Assembly (NCBI RefSeq): GCF_000021305.1
Contig: NC_011772.1
Location: forward strand, 1,092,001-1,156,000
Origin: Bacillus cereus G9842
GTDB taxonomy: Bacteria; Bacillota; Bacilli; Bacillales; Bacillaceae_G
Reading direction: 5' to 3'
DNA length: 64,000 nt
Shown one piece after another: positions 1 to 8,597 of the stretch. A program made the position numbers and the translations under genes. The notes under the pieces are model-generated. The model was not told the origin of the DNA. It searched no databases and saw only the letters and a program-made list of their open reading frames with translations. Numbering within the stretch: position 1 is the stretch's first letter; each line of letters begins with the position of its first letter.

Positions 1-111
1 ATTCAACAGCAAGAAAAATCTGTTCAAGAGATTTCGGTTTCAATTGAACATATGCATAACGCAGCAGGAAAATTAAAACAAATAGTTGGCCAATTTACTC
101 TTCAAAAGTAG
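1..111 (+). CDS. Methyl-accepting chemotaxis protein, C-terminal end (partial)
   Basis: The window opens inside a reading frame whose last 36 residues end in LKQIVGQFTLQK. Before that is a glutamine/glutamate-rich helix (QQEKSVQEIS, then SIEHMHNAAGKL). This is the usual end of the cytoplasmic signalling coiled coil of bacterial chemoreceptors, where S/A-rich helices precede a final LxxxVxxF segment. The sensor domain and most of the protein lie outside the window, so the ligand cannot be inferred. A strong hairpin terminator follows 29 bp after the stop. The family call rests on a short stretch and is likely but not certain. Confidence 0.7.
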   Translation: MQQQEKSVQEISVSIEHMHNAAGKLKQIVGQFTLQK

Positions 112-140
112 TAGCATATTTGAGTGTTAATAAATATAAA

Positions 141-177
141 AAAGCATCCTCTTTTAAGAAAAAAGGATGCTTTTTTT
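141..177 (+). terminator. Rho-independent terminator after the chemoreceptor gene
   Basis: A 10-bp perfect stem (AAAGCATCCT / AGGATGCTTT) is followed directly by a T tract. It closes the transcription unit of the partial chemoreceptor gene. Confidence 0.9.
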
Positions 178-219
178 ATTACTACTATTCTTAGATTTCG
201 AGCATTTTCAAGGTGATGA

Positions 220-471
220 TCTGTACATACTAGATTTGTATATTACTTATTTTTTGACAGTTTAAGACATTTATCGACGAGAATTATTTCTGTATTAGTG
301 TTTTTAGATCCTGCTGTTGCAATATTATTAGATACTGTTTTTACCGGATTTAGACCAACTAGTATGCAAGTAGTAGGGATTATCCTTATATTTGTAGGGA
401 TGGCGCTAACTTTTCGCAAGGGAAGAGAAGGCGAGTTATCAGTGGAGAGGAATGCTACCTCTGAAATATAA
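220..471 (+). pseudogene. Relic of an EamA/DMT-family transporter (C-terminal fragment)
   Basis: An open frame with no credible start codon or ribosome site encodes about 83 residues, including LVFLDPAVAILLD, a middle GFRPTSMQVVGI and IILIFVGMAL. This is the typical last third of a drug/metabolite transporter of the EamA type, where L-x-P-V-x-A-x-L-L precedes a final helix. The frame is closed upstream by TGA at 217-219, so the first eight or so helices are missing. I read it as a truncated, non-functional remnant. The rest of the 112-752 gap shows no other gene. Confidence 0.6.
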
Positions 472-752
472 ATCATGAATATAGTAACCTTCATTAGGCA
501 TCTCCTTTACGCGCCAATAAAGGGAAGTTGTAAAGTGAAAAGGAGTTTATAAAGAGATTGTAGAATGTTTTAGTATATAACACCTTAGATGTGACAACTT
601 CCTTTTTGAAAAAGGAAGAAGGAGGCATAAAGCAGAAAGGTAGTGGAAATATTTCTTCTAGAAGATTTGCATTTTATCTTACATTCACCAAAAAATAGTA
701 CTCCTGAAACAATGAAGTTCATTTTATTTGAATGAAATAGGGAGAGAGGACG

Positions 753-1409
753 ATGAAGAAAAAAATATTGGGTGTAATGATGATTGCGACAATGGCAGGA
801 GGGATATTTGCAGGGACGAATGTGACGCCTGTAAAAGCGGAAGAGTATCCACAAATGATTGTGTTTGAAGATGTTCCATACGGGTTTTGGGCATATGACG
901 CTATTATGGATTTAGCATATCATAAAATTATATTAGGGTATGGAAACGGGAAGTATGGTGTTGGTGATCTTACAACACGTGAACAAGTAGCTGGTATTAT
1001 TTACAGAACACTTGAAATGAAAGAAGAAGGATCAGTAGCGAATCCGTATAAAGATATTTCTGATAGTACAACAACTTTTAAAAAGGAAATTTTGGCGTTA
1101 ACAAAACGTGGTGTTTTTACAGGGGATGGGCAAGGGAACTTTAGGCCGAAAGCACCAGTCTCTAGAGCGGAAATGGCTGTCATTTTAAAACGAGCATTTA
1201 CTTTTGAAACGAAGCAAAAACATACATTTAAAGATATTCCAAAAGGCCACTGGGCAGAAGATGCAATTAGTGCGCTACAATCTAATAATGTTGTAAGAGG
1301 AACTGGGAATGGCATGTATGAATTAAATCGCCCTGTACCTAGAGAACAATATGCTCAATTTATTAATAATGCGATTATTAATTATCATTTGAAAGAGGAT
1401 TGGAGATAG
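753..1409 (+). CDS. SLH-domain cell-surface protein (three S-layer homology repeats)
   Basis: The protein has 218 residues and starts with a signal peptide (MKKKILGVMMIATMAGG, cleavage near VKAEE). Three SLH repeats fill the rest, at roughly residues 37-85, 95-142 and 158-205. Each has the pattern F-x-D-[IV]-P-x-G-x-W-A or a decayed version, followed by G-Y-G-N-G-x-[YF] and [ST]-R-E-x. SLH triplets bind pyruvylated secondary cell-wall polysaccharide. There is almost nothing besides the anchor, so the protein may only cap or decorate the wall. It precedes a close paralogue by about 240 bp, which suggests tandem duplication. The start follows a GGGAGAGAGG ribosome site. Confidence 0.9.
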   Translation: MKKKILGVMMIATMAGGIFAGTNVTPVKAEEYPQMIVFEDVPYGFWAYDAIMDLAYHKIILGYGNGKYGVGDLTTREQVAGIIYRTLEMKEEGSVANPYKDISDSTTTFKKEILALTKRGVFTGDGQGNFRPKAPVSRAEMAVILKRAFTFETKQKHTFKDIPKGHWAEDAISALQSNNVVRGTGNGMYELNRPVPREQYAQFINNAIINYHLKEDWR

Positions 1410-1420
1410 AGTGAAATATG

Positions 1421-1451
1421 AAAGCACAAATAGAAATATTTGTGCTTTTTT
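1421..1451 (+). terminator. Rho-independent terminator between the two SLH genes
   Basis: The inverted repeat AAAGCACAAA / TTTGTGCTTT is followed by T residues, 11 bp after the stop of the first SLH gene. The two paralogues are therefore probably separate transcripts. Confidence 0.85.
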
Positions 1452-1650
1452 GTTTGTTTAAAAAAGAATTATTATTCGTTTTTATGTATTTTTAATGTTA
1501 TACATAAGCTTTATAATCAACCCCATAAAAAAGACATGATGTGTAATATGATTCACAAAACCGTCACGAAATGTGTCGGAAAATATATTGTTACTATACT
1601 ATTTGTTATGTATATTTGAAAAAACATATACATATTGGGGAGGAAATGTA

Positions 1651-2313
1651 ATGAGCAAAAAATTATTAAAAACAGCTACAGCATTAACAATTATGGGTGG
1701 GGTGTTATTCTCAGCAGAGAGTAACAATGTAAAAGCGGAAAGTGCACCGTTGCAAAAAACAAATACAATTGTATTTAAAGATGTACCAAAAGGGCATTGG
1801 GCATATGAGGCGATTCATGATTTAGCGGAACAAGAAATTATTTTGGGATATGGCGATGGAATATTCGGTTTTGGGGATAATGTAACACGTGAGCAAGTTG
1901 CAGCTTTAATTTACCGTGTGTTTGATATGGAAGAACAAGATGAATATGAAAACCCATATGGAGATATCGATGAAAATTCAACAAGCTTTATCGAGGAAAT
2001 ATTGGCTTTAACGGAAATGGGAATTTTCCAGGGAGACGAGAATGGAAACTTTAGACCGAAGGCGACGTTAACGCGTGCGGAAATGGCACAAGTTCTTACG
2101 AATGCTTTTGACTTACAGGCAAAGGGATCTCATAACTTTAATGATGTTTCAGCAAATTCATGGGCAACGAATGCAATTAGTGCAGTACAAACAAATGGTA
2201 TTACAATGGGAATCGGAGAAGGTAAATTTGGTCCGTCTATGAAGGTAACGAGAGAACAATACGCACAGTTTTTACATAGAGCAATATTGCATGATATGGA
2301 ACAAGGGCAGTAA
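1651..2313 (+). CDS. SLH-domain cell-surface protein (second paralogue)
   Basis: The protein has 220 residues and starts at the ATG preceded by GGGGAGGAAATGTA. A longer in-frame start at 1573 has no ribosome site and would hide the signal peptide. MSKKLLKTATALTIMGG begins a secretion signal that ends near VKAES. Three SLH repeats follow: FKDVPKGHWAYEAI first, then a more diverged one near residues 97-145, then FNDVSANSWATNAI. Layout and length match the gene upstream closely. The expected site is the cell wall, bound to pyruvylated polysaccharide. There is no catalytic or other domain, so its role beyond wall binding is unknown. Confidence 0.9.
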   Translation: MSKKLLKTATALTIMGGVLFSAESNNVKAESAPLQKTNTIVFKDVPKGHWAYEAIHDLAEQEIILGYGDGIFGFGDNVTREQVAALIYRVFDMEEQDEYENPYGDIDENSTSFIEEILALTEMGIFQGDENGNFRPKATLTRAEMAQVLTNAFDLQAKGSHNFNDVSANSWATNAISAVQTNGITMGIGEGKFGPSMKVTREQYAQFLHRAILHDMEQGQ

Positions 2314-2351
2314 TAAAGTTTAACTAGTCAAAGTGAAATTTAAAAATAATA

Positions 2352-2388
2352 CAAAAAGGTCGTTGTTGTATAACAGCGGCCTTTTTTT
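2352..2388 (+). terminator. Rho-independent terminator after the second SLH gene
   Basis: A 15-bp stem with two G-U pairs (AAAAAGGTCGTTGTT / AACAGCGGCCTTTTT) ends in a T run. Confidence 0.85.
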
Positions 2389-2533
2389 GTATGAAATAAA
2401 GCGCGAAAGAATGGCGTTTTGAAAAAAAATGAAGTGAATTTTCAAAAAAAACTTCCTTTTCTGAAGATTTGTTATATAATATAAAACATGAAATCAAATC
2501 TGTTATAAAACAGTTTAAGAAGGGGATGCTAAT

Positions 2534-4123
2534 ATGTCGACGCAAACTTCACGGGTTACACTCGTTGGAGAAATGTTACCAGCGTACAACGAAATATTGA
2601 CACCTGAGGTGCTTAGTTTTTTGAAGGAACTACATGAGAATTTTAATGAGCGCCGCATAGAACTTTTACAAAAACGTGTAGAAAAACAAAAGAGAATTGA
2701 TGCAGGGGAGTTTCCGAAGTTTCTAGAAGAAACAAAACACATACGTGAAGCGGATTGGACAATTGCCAAGCTGCCAAAAGACTTAGAGGATCGCCGCGTA
2801 GAGATTACTGGACCGGTAGATAGAAAGATGGTCATTAACGCTTTAAATTCAGGAGCGCATCTTTTTATGGCGGATTTTGAAGATTCGAATTCACCAACTT
2901 GGGAAAATGCAGTGGAAGGTCAAATCAACTTACGAGATGCAGTAAAGGGAACGATTTCACATGAAAATGATAAAGGGAAAGAATATAGATTAAATGAGAA
3001 AACAGCTGTACTCATTGTACGTCCAAGAGGATGGCATTTAGAGGAAAAGCATATGCAAGTTGATGGGGAAAATATGTCAGGTAGCTTAGTAGATTTCGGC
3101 TTGTACTTTTTCCATAATGCGAAAGCTCTTTTAGCAAAAGGGAGCGGCCCATACTTTTACTTACCGAAAATGGAAAGTTATTTAGAAGCGAGATTATGGA
3201 ATGATGTATTCGTATTTGCTCAAAAATATATCGGCATTCCAAATGGAACGATTAAAGCAACTGTGTTACTGGAAACGATTCACGCTTCGTTTGAAATGGA
3301 TGAAATTTTGTATGAGCTAAAAGATCATTCTGCTGGCTTAAACTGTGGAAGATGGGATTATATTTTTAGCTTTTTAAAGAGTTTCCGTAATCATAATAAA
3401 TTCTTACTACCAGATAGAGCACAAGTCACGATGACAGCGCCATTTATGCGTTCGTATTCTTTGAAAGTAATTCAAACGTGTCACCGCCGTAATGCACCAG
3501 CAATTGGAGGAATGGCGGCACAAATTCCGATTAAAAATAATCCAGAAGCGAATGAAGCAGCTTTTGAAAAAGTGCGTGCTGATAAGGAGCGCGAAGCTTT
3601 AGACGGTCATGACGGGACTTGGGTTGCTCACCCTGGACTTGTACCGGTTGCAATGGAAGTATTTAATCACATTATGAAAACACCAAATCAAATTTTCAGA
3701 AAACGTGAAGAAATATGTGTAACAGAAAACGATTTACTAGAGGTACCGGTGGGAACGATTACAGAAGAGGGCCTTCGCATGAATATTAGCGTAGGTATTC
3801 AATATATTGCATCTTGGTTAAGCGGACGGGGAGCAGCACCCATTTATAACTTAATGGAAGATGCGGCAACTGCTGAAATTTCAAGAGCACAAGTATGGCA
3901 ATGGATTCGTCATGAAGGTGGAAAACTAAATGATGGTCGTAATATTACGCTTGAATTAATGGAAGAGCTAAAAGAAGAAGAATTAGCAAAAATAGAAAGA
4001 GAGATTGGTAAGGAAGCCTTTAAGAAAGGGAGATTCCAAGAGGCGACAATGTTGTTTACAAATCTCGTTCGAAATGATGAATTCGTACCATTTTTAACAT
4101 TACCAGGTTATGAAATTTTATAA
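2534..4123 (+). CDS. aceB: Malate synthase A (glyoxylate shunt)
   Basis: This 529-residue protein has the length and sequence of malate synthase A, which condenses glyoxylate with acetyl-CoA to malate in the cytosol. Family landmarks include the [15 protein letters not shown] block near residue 108, IVRPRGWH near 161, the [12 protein letters not shown] block near 268 and GTWVAHPGL near 360. The start follows AAGAAGGGGATGCTAAT. It lies 23 bp upstream of isocitrate lyase, so the two shunt enzymes form one operon that lets cells grow on acetate or fatty acids. Confidence 0.97.
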   Translation: MSTQTSRVTLVGEMLPAYNEILTPEVLSFLKELHENFNERRIELLQKRVEKQKRIDAGEFPKFLEETKHIREADWTIAKLPKDLEDRRVEITGPVDRKMVINALNSGAHLFMADFEDSNSPTWENAVEGQINLRDAVKGTISHENDKGKEYRLNEKTAVLIVRPRGWHLEEKHMQVDGENMSGSLVDFGLYFFHNAKALLAKGSGPYFYLPKMESYLEARLWNDVFVFAQKYIGIPNGTIKATVLLETIHASFEMDEILYELKDHSAGLNCGRWDYIFSFLKSFRNHNKFLLPDRAQVTMTAPFMRSYSLKVIQTCHRRNAPAIGGMAAQIPIKNNPEANEAAFEKVRADKEREALDGHDGTWVAHPGLVPVAMEVFNHIMKTPNQIFRKREEICVTENDLLEVPVGTITEEGLRMNISVGIQYIASWLSGRGAAPIYNLMEDAATAEISRAQVWQWIRHEGGKLNDGRNITLELMEELKEEELAKIEREIGKEAFKKGRFQEATMLFTNLVRNDEFVPFLTLPGYEIL

Positions 4124-4146
4124 AAAATGAAAAGGGGATGGAATAA

Positions 4147-5424
4147 ATGAAAAACGAAAGAATCGAGAAATTACAAGAAAGCTGGGAATTAGATGAGCGT
4201 TGGAAAGGGATCACACGTCCATATTCGGCAGAAGATGTAATTCGCCTGCGCGGATCCATTGATATTGAACATACATTAGCGCGCCGCGGTGCTGAGAAGC
4301 TTTGGACATCGCTTCATACAGAAGACTATATTAACGCACTTGGCGCATTAACAGGAAATCAAGCGATGCAACAAGTAAAAGCTGGGTTAAAAGCGATTTA
4401 CTTAAGTGGTTGGCAAGTGGCAGCTGATGCAAACCTTTCTGGACATATGTATCCAGACCAAAGTTTATATCCAGCGAACAGCGTACCTGCTGTAGTGAAA
4501 CGAATTAATCAAACACTTCAACGTGCGGATCAAATTCAACATATGGAAGGAAGCGATGATACAGACTATTTCGTACCGATTGTAGCAGATGCAGAAGCTG
4601 GATTTGGTGGACAATTAAACGTATTCGAACTGATGAAAGGTATGATTGAAGCAGGTGCATCAGGTGTGCATTTTGAAGATCAATTATCTTCAGAGAAAAA
4701 ATGTGGCCATTTAGGTGGAAAAGTACTACTACCAACGCAAACAGCGGTACGTAATTTAATTTCTGCACGTCTTGCAGCAGATGTAATGGGAGTGCCAACA
4801 ATTATCGTTGCAAGAACAGATGCAGATGCAGCTGATTTAATTACGAGCGATATCGATCCTGTTGATAAAGCATTTATTACAGGAGAAAGAACACCAGAAG
4901 GATTTTACCGTACGAATGCAGGTCTTGATCAAGCGATTGCGCGCGGTTTAGCGTATGCACCGTATGCAGACCTCGTTTGGTGTGAAACGTCGGAACCAAA
5001 TTTAGAAGATGCAAAACGATTTGCGGACGCAATTCATAAGGAGCATCCAGGAAAGTTACTTGCATATAACTGTTCACCTTCATTCAACTGGAAACAAAAA
5101 CTAGATGAAAAAACAATTGCGAGCTTCCAAAAGGAAATCGCATCTTACGGTTATAAGTTCCAATTCGTAACACTTGCTGGATTCCATTCATTAAATTACG
5201 GTATGTTTGAACTAGCACGTGGCTATAAAGAGCGCGGCATGGCAGCATACTCTGAACTACAACAAGCTGAATTTGCAGCAGAAAAACACGGCTACTCTGC
5301 AACACGTCATCAACGCGAAGTAGGAACAGGTTACTTTGATGAAGTTGCACAAGTGATTACAGGCGGAACTTCATCAACGACAGCGTTAAAAGGATCTACA
5401 GAAGAAGCACAGTTTACGAAATAA
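4147..5424 (+). CDS. aceA: Isocitrate lyase (glyoxylate shunt)
   Basis: The 425-residue protein cleaves isocitrate to glyoxylate and succinate. The catalytic signature KKCGHLGG is at about residues 180-187, with [10 protein letters not shown] just before it and the [12 protein letters not shown] block after it. Later, [11 protein letters not shown] and [15 protein letters not shown] match the C-terminal substrate region. An AAAAGGGGATGGAATAA ribosome site precedes the start. The gene follows aceB at short distance without a terminator between them, and a terminator follows the stop. Confidence 0.97.
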   Translation: MKNERIEKLQESWELDERWKGITRPYSAEDVIRLRGSIDIEHTLARRGAEKLWTSLHTEDYINALGALTGNQAMQQVKAGLKAIYLSGWQVAADANLSGHMYPDQSLYPANSVPAVVKRINQTLQRADQIQHMEGSDDTDYFVPIVADAEAGFGGQLNVFELMKGMIEAGASGVHFEDQLSSEKKCGHLGGKVLLPTQTAVRNLISARLAADVMGVPTIIVARTDADAADLITSDIDPVDKAFITGERTPEGFYRTNAGLDQAIARGLAYAPYADLVWCETSEPNLEDAKRFADAIHKEHPGKLLAYNCSPSFNWKQKLDEKTIASFQKEIASYGYKFQFVTLAGFHSLNYGMFELARGYKERGMAAYSELQQAEFAAEKHGYSATRHQREVGTGYFDEVAQVITGGTSSTTALKGSTEEAQFTK

Positions 5425-5428
5425 AAGG

Positions 5429-5460
5429 AAGGGGCACCTGTTTGAAGGGGGCCCCTTGTT
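5429..5460 (+). terminator. Terminator of the aceBA operon
   Basis: The GC-rich stem AAGGGGC / GCCCCTT has a loop of about 15 nt and only a weak T tract (TTGTTATTTT). It separates aceA from the convergent gene at 5534. Confidence 0.7.
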
Positions 5461-5533
5461 ATTTTGTGAACGATTCGAAAAGAGATATCAATTTATCGGC
5501 AAAAAACGATACTAACTTTTCTTTATTACTAAA

Positions 5534-6325
5534 TCAACGCCACTCAGCCCTATGATTACGAATAAACTTCATATCTTTCTCATAATGCTCTAGATGTCCT
5601 TCATCAATCATTCTTTGGAAATTCAAGTCGCCTTCTTGCGCTTTTCGTTTCATATATGTACATAACCCTTCTAATCGTAGCAACACCATTCCTAAGTAAT
5701 CTTCATCCATATTTTTACCATAGGACTGAACGAATAATTTCACTCTCTCTTTAATACGATCTGCATGTTGCGATGATTCATAATGAATGGCTTCACCAGA
5801 TTCTGTATAATACACTCTACTTAAAGGCACACAAGTATAAAGTGTATAAGCGATATCCCATAGTCTTGGACCAGGAGCAGCAACATCGAAATCAATAATC
5901 CCTACTGGCTTCTCATTATTAAAAATAATGTTATATATGGCAAAATCATTGTGGCATAAAACCTCAATGTTATTTGGCGTGTGATCCATCGGTTTCCAAT
6001 CATCTAATAACGGAAAATCACTTACAGCATCATGGTAAAGGCGGAGCATCTTTGCGATTCCTTTTAATACATCATTAGATCGCATATATTCTTTTAAAGG
6101 ATAATTCCCAGCTTCTCCTTCAATAAAGGATAAAACCTCTCTATCTTCTTCATCTACACCTAAAAACTTTGGAGTATAATGAAATCCTTTGTTTTCTAAG
6201 TGTTGTAATAGCTTATGGATTTTTGCGCTATCTGGCTTTAACTCTCGACGAACAGTATTTTCAGAACGATATACGTTCGAAACGTTTCCGCCTGTTAGCT
6301 TTTCTTCGTTATCGTAGTTTGACAT
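5534..6325 (-). CDS. Aminoglycoside/choline-kinase-like phosphotransferase (APH family)
   Basis: I start this 263-residue protein at MSNYDNEEK because AGGGGGA lies just upstream; a longer in-frame extension has no ribosome site. HNDFAIYN carries the HxDxxxxN catalytic signature of the APH superfamily, and GIIDFDVAAPGPRLWDIAY supplies the metal-binding Asp. The N-terminal GGNVSNVYR resembles the nucleotide-binding loop. These enzymes phosphorylate hydroxyl groups of small molecules; the substrate here cannot be told, and a resistance role should not be assumed. It is the downstream partner of the gene at 6345, only 19 bp away. Confidence 0.85.
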   Translation of the reverse strand: MSNYDNEEKLTGGNVSNVYRSENTVRRELKPDSAKIHKLLQHLENKGFHYTPKFLGVDEEDREVLSFIEGEAGNYPLKEYMRSNDVLKGIAKMLRLYHDAVSDFPLLDDWKPMDHTPNNIEVLCHNDFAIYNIIFNNEKPVGIIDFDVAAPGPRLWDIAYTLYTCVPLSRVYYTESGEAIHYESSQHADRIKERVKLFVQSYGKNMDEDYLGMVLLRLEGLCTYMKRKAQEGDLNFQRMIDEGHLEHYEKDMKFIRNHRAEWR

Positions 6326-6344
6326 GTAAAAATTCCCCCTATAA

Positions 6345-6839
6345 TTAAAAAATCCAATTCCAAATAGTGAATAGACCAACAATGGCAGAAAAGAGAAGGC
6401 AAGCAAGGAATGCTAGACAGCCAAAAGGAACTAGCTTATCTTGCCATGTTTCTTTATACTCATAAATTAACTCCTCTGCTACTTTCTTCTGCACTGAAGA
6501 TAAAGGTTGATCTTTATACAAAGCTTTTATATGGTTAGAATCCCCTTTAAACTTTAAAGCGCGTGCAATATGATGAGGGTTATTTCCCATTGATTTCTCA
6601 AATAATAAACATGATTCATGCATAATATCTGTTTTATGCTCCTCTAGATACCAGTAACGTCCAGCCATTTCTGGATATTGTAATTTATAATAAATATCTC
6701 CGAGTTGTTTTCGAAGATGTAATTCATTTGGGTATGTAAAGATGAGGCCGTGCAATCTGTCTCTTGCTTTTCCAAGATTATTATTTTCAATATCCTCTTC
6801 GATTCTTTTTAATGTTTTTCTAGGAATTTTGTTGTTCAT
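6345..6839 (-). CDS. TPR-like small protein with C-terminal membrane helix (DUF6584-like)
   Basis: This 164-residue protein begins with a helical region whose ARDRLHGLIFTYPNELHLRKQLGDIYYKL segment (residues 24-52) looks like a tetratricopeptide-type repeat. AGRYWYLEE follows. The last 30 residues (FGCLAFLACLLFSAIVGLFT) form one hydrophobic helix, so the protein probably sits on the inner face of the membrane. I recall similar bacillar proteins under DUF6584, a weak recollection. The start has an AAGGAGG ribosome site. It is the first gene of a two-gene unit with the kinase-like gene. Function unknown. Confidence 0.7.
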   Translation of the reverse strand: MNNKIPRKTLKRIEEDIENNNLGKARDRLHGLIFTYPNELHLRKQLGDIYYKLQYPEMAGRYWYLEEHKTDIMHESCLLFEKSMGNNPHHIARALKFKGDSNHIKALYKDQPLSSVQKKVAEELIYEYKETWQDKLVPFGCLAFLACLLFSAIVGLFTIWNWIF

Positions 6840-6919
6840 AAATTCCTCCTTATTTGGAATAGAGATAATTATATTTTATAAGAAATACTAAAAATTAGAA
6901 ATTCCATTTTAGAAAAAGA

Positions 6920-6948
6920 TTGTACATTTTATTTTAATGTGCTATGAT
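6920..6948 (+). promoter_or_regulatory. Sigma-A promoter of the cold-shock gene
   Basis: TTGTAC and TATGAT are 17 bp apart, with an extended -10 TGC immediately before TATGAT. The predicted transcript starts near 6955 and carries a leader of roughly 165 nt before the cold-shock gene. Confidence 0.8.
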
Positions 6949-6975
6949 GATGTCAGTTGAATAGTTAAATTAAGC

Positions 6976-7061
6976 AATCCATATGTTATCAAGTGCTGAA
7001 AACGAACGAGAAAAAGTATGTGAGAACTAGTTTATGTTTCGTATTTGATAATGTGTGGATT
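6976..7061 (+). ncRNA. Structured 5' leader of the cold-shock gene (long hairpin)
   Basis: Bases 6976-6992 pair with 7045-7061 over 17 consecutive positions without bulge or mismatch, three of the pairs being G-U. The loop is 52 nt. A T-rich stretch (CTTTTTTTA) follows the 3' arm, so the element could act as a conditional terminator as well as an RNA thermometer. Cold-shock genes commonly carry long structured leaders that change fold with temperature. The specific structure here is my reading and not a recalled Rfam family. Confidence 0.6.
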
Positions 7062-7122
7062 CTTTTTTTAGACAGGAAGACTAAAAAATTTAAAATTTGT
7101 ATTTTCTTAGGAGGAAATAATT

Positions 7123-7326
7123 ATGGCAGTAACAGGACAAGTAAAATGGTTTAACAACGAAAAAGGTTTCGGTTTCATCGAAGTTCCAGGCGAAAACGAC
7201 GTATTCGTACACTTCTCAGCAATCGAAACTGACGGTTTCAAATCTTTAGAAGAAGGTCAAAAAGTTAGCTTCGAAATCGAAGACGGTAACCGTGGACCTC
7301 AAGCTAAAAACGTAATCAAACTATAA
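7123..7326 (+). CDS. Cold-shock protein, CspA/CspB family
   Basis: The 67-residue protein is a single cold-shock domain. RNP-1 (KGFGFIEV) and RNP-2 (VFVHFSAI) are intact, as is the starting [11 protein letters not shown]. Such proteins bind single-stranded RNA or DNA and act as RNA chaperones in the cold and in normal growth. The start has a perfect AGGAGG site nine bases upstream. Codon use is strongly biased (AAC, TTC, GAA), as expected for a highly expressed gene. B. cereus strains carry several csp paralogues and I cannot say which this is. Confidence 0.95.
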   Translation: MAVTGQVKWFNNEKGFGFIEVPGENDVFVHFSAIETDGFKSLEEGQKVSFEIEDGNRGPQAKNVIKL

Positions 7327-7344
7327 TTTTATAGTTGATGATGG

Positions 7345-7380
7345 AAAAAAGGATGGCTAATGCCATCCTTTTTTTTTTTT
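7345..7380 (+). terminator. Terminator of the cold-shock gene
   Basis: The stem AAAAAAGGATGGC / GCCATCCTTTTTT has a TAAT loop and a T run of more than ten residues. Confidence 0.95.
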
Positions 7381-7530
7381 AGGTTGTGCAGAAAATTTTT
7401 TCAGAGCCTGTTTTTATATCTAAATCTCTTTTTCTATGTTACAACTGGTAAAAAATTATCGGGAATGCGTATTAGTTTCTGTATAAGAATTAGTTCAGCA
7501 AGAGCATTTGCTGCGTATGATAGTAAATAA

Positions 7531-7734
7531 CTATAAGTTTGTATTCTTTATTGAAATAGGGGAATCTTTTCCAGATAGACCTTGAGTCTCATCTTTTTTG
7601 TTAGTATTGTTATTGGAATTTTGTACGTTTTGAGATGATGTTTCTAACAGTTGTTCTTGTTCCTTGCTAGGAGTATTCAGAGCATCTGAGGGGATGCTAT
7701 TAACCTGCTGACTTAATAGATTTTCTTTATCCAT
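7531..7734 (-). CDS. Small Asn/Gln/Ser-rich hypothetical protein
   Basis: I place the start at MDKENLLSQQ, nine bases after an AAAGGAG ribosome site, giving 67 residues; a TTG nine bases further up overlaps that site. The protein is polar and low in complexity, with many N, Q, S, K and T, no cysteine and no hydrophobic core, so it is probably disordered. I do not recognise a family. The good ribosome site and isolated position support a real gene. The very biased composition resembles that of some small spore-associated proteins, but this is speculation. Confidence 0.55.
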   Translation of the reverse strand: MDKENLLSQQVNSIPSDALNTPSKEQEQLLETSSQNVQNSNNNTNKKDETQGLSGKDSPISIKNTNL

Positions 7735-7880
7735 AGTATACAACTCCTTTTTAGAATTCGATAAAAAGCAATGTAATTATAAATAGCTACTTATATATAT
7801 TGTGTTTTTGAATGACATTATATACAAAACTTATATTACAAAGTTAATTAATTGACGAATTGTTAGTGATGGAAAAAGAT

Positions 7881-7976
7881 GTACAAATTTAAATTTTTTA
7901 GTAAAAATTAAAAGCGGGTAACAAGTACAAATTTAAATTTTTTAGTAAAAATTAAAAGCGGGTAACAAGTACAAAT
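7881..7976. repeat. 44-bp tandem direct repeat (two copies plus 8 bp)
   Basis: Two identical 44-bp units start at 7881 and 7925, both beginning GTACAAATTTAAA and ending GGGTAACAA. A third start (GTACAAAT) at 7969 breaks off. The exact identity implies a recent duplication. The unit is AT-rich except for its AAAGCGGGTAAC tail. It is the main content of the 385-bp gap between the two small minus-strand genes; the rest of that gap shows nothing further. Confidence 0.95.
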
Positions 7977-8099
7977 ACTCTTTCTCATGTTTTATATAAG
8001 GATCATATTACAAATCAAAAAAGATGTAGAGAACCTTGGAAGAAAATATAGTTGTTTTTCTAAGGGTGAAGAAGAATAAATAAAATGATACTACAAATG

Positions 8100-8131
8100 T
8101 AAAAAGGCTTTCCAAAAAGGAAGGCCTTTTA
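8100..8131 (-). terminator. Terminator downstream of the small membrane protein gene
   Basis: On the minus strand AAAAGGCCTTCC pairs with GGAAAGCCTTTT across a TTTTT loop and runs into T residues. The T-run of the other strand would also serve plus-strand transcripts. Confidence 0.75.
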
Positions 8132-8314
8132 CTCTTTTTTCGCTACGTTTTTCTTCTCACGTTTTTTACATTCTGTACATTTTGATTTACGAAACGGTTT
8201 GGCAAAGAATAGCAGAATAAAAAATAAACCGAATATAATACTAGCTGAATTTTTCACGATAATGACGCTACTATTTTTCATTTGAATCGATGGTTGGATC
8301 TCTTTTTCTTCCAT
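8129..8314 (-). CDS. Small single-pass membrane protein, unknown function
   Basis: The 61-residue protein has a polar N terminus (MEEKEIQPSIQ), one hydrophobic segment (SIIFGLFFILLFFAKPF, residues 25-41) and a strongly basic tail with a CTEC cysteine pair. The tail might bind a metal or simply anchor to phospholipid. An AGGGCC-type, fairly weak ribosome site lies upstream. A terminator abuts the stop, which supports expression. I do not recognise the family. Confidence 0.55.
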   Translation of the reverse strand: MEEKEIQPSIQMKNSSVIIVKNSASIIFGLFFILLFFAKPFRKSKCTECKKREKKNVAKKE

Positions 8315-8597
8315 AGTGGCCCTCCATATATTGGATTTACATTTTAATTATAACAAAGTTAATTGTTGTAATGATGTGAAATGAGGAAGTGATTTCAAAT
8401 ATTTATAGCAGTATAAATGCTTTTTTGTGCACAATGCCATCTTGTTATTTTTATATATTTATTTTGAAATTTGAAGAATGTTTGATAAATAATAAATTAA
8501 TGTAAAATAGTAGAATGTGCAATCCGTTTTCTTTTCATAGGTGCTAAAATTATATATGCAGCTGCTAATATAAATGGAAAAAAGGAGATAATAGAGT

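Noticed and set aside
8318..8597. ComK autoregulatory K-box upstream of comK
   Set aside because: AAAA and TTTT tracts occur but not as two correctly spaced AAAA-N5-TTTT pairs.
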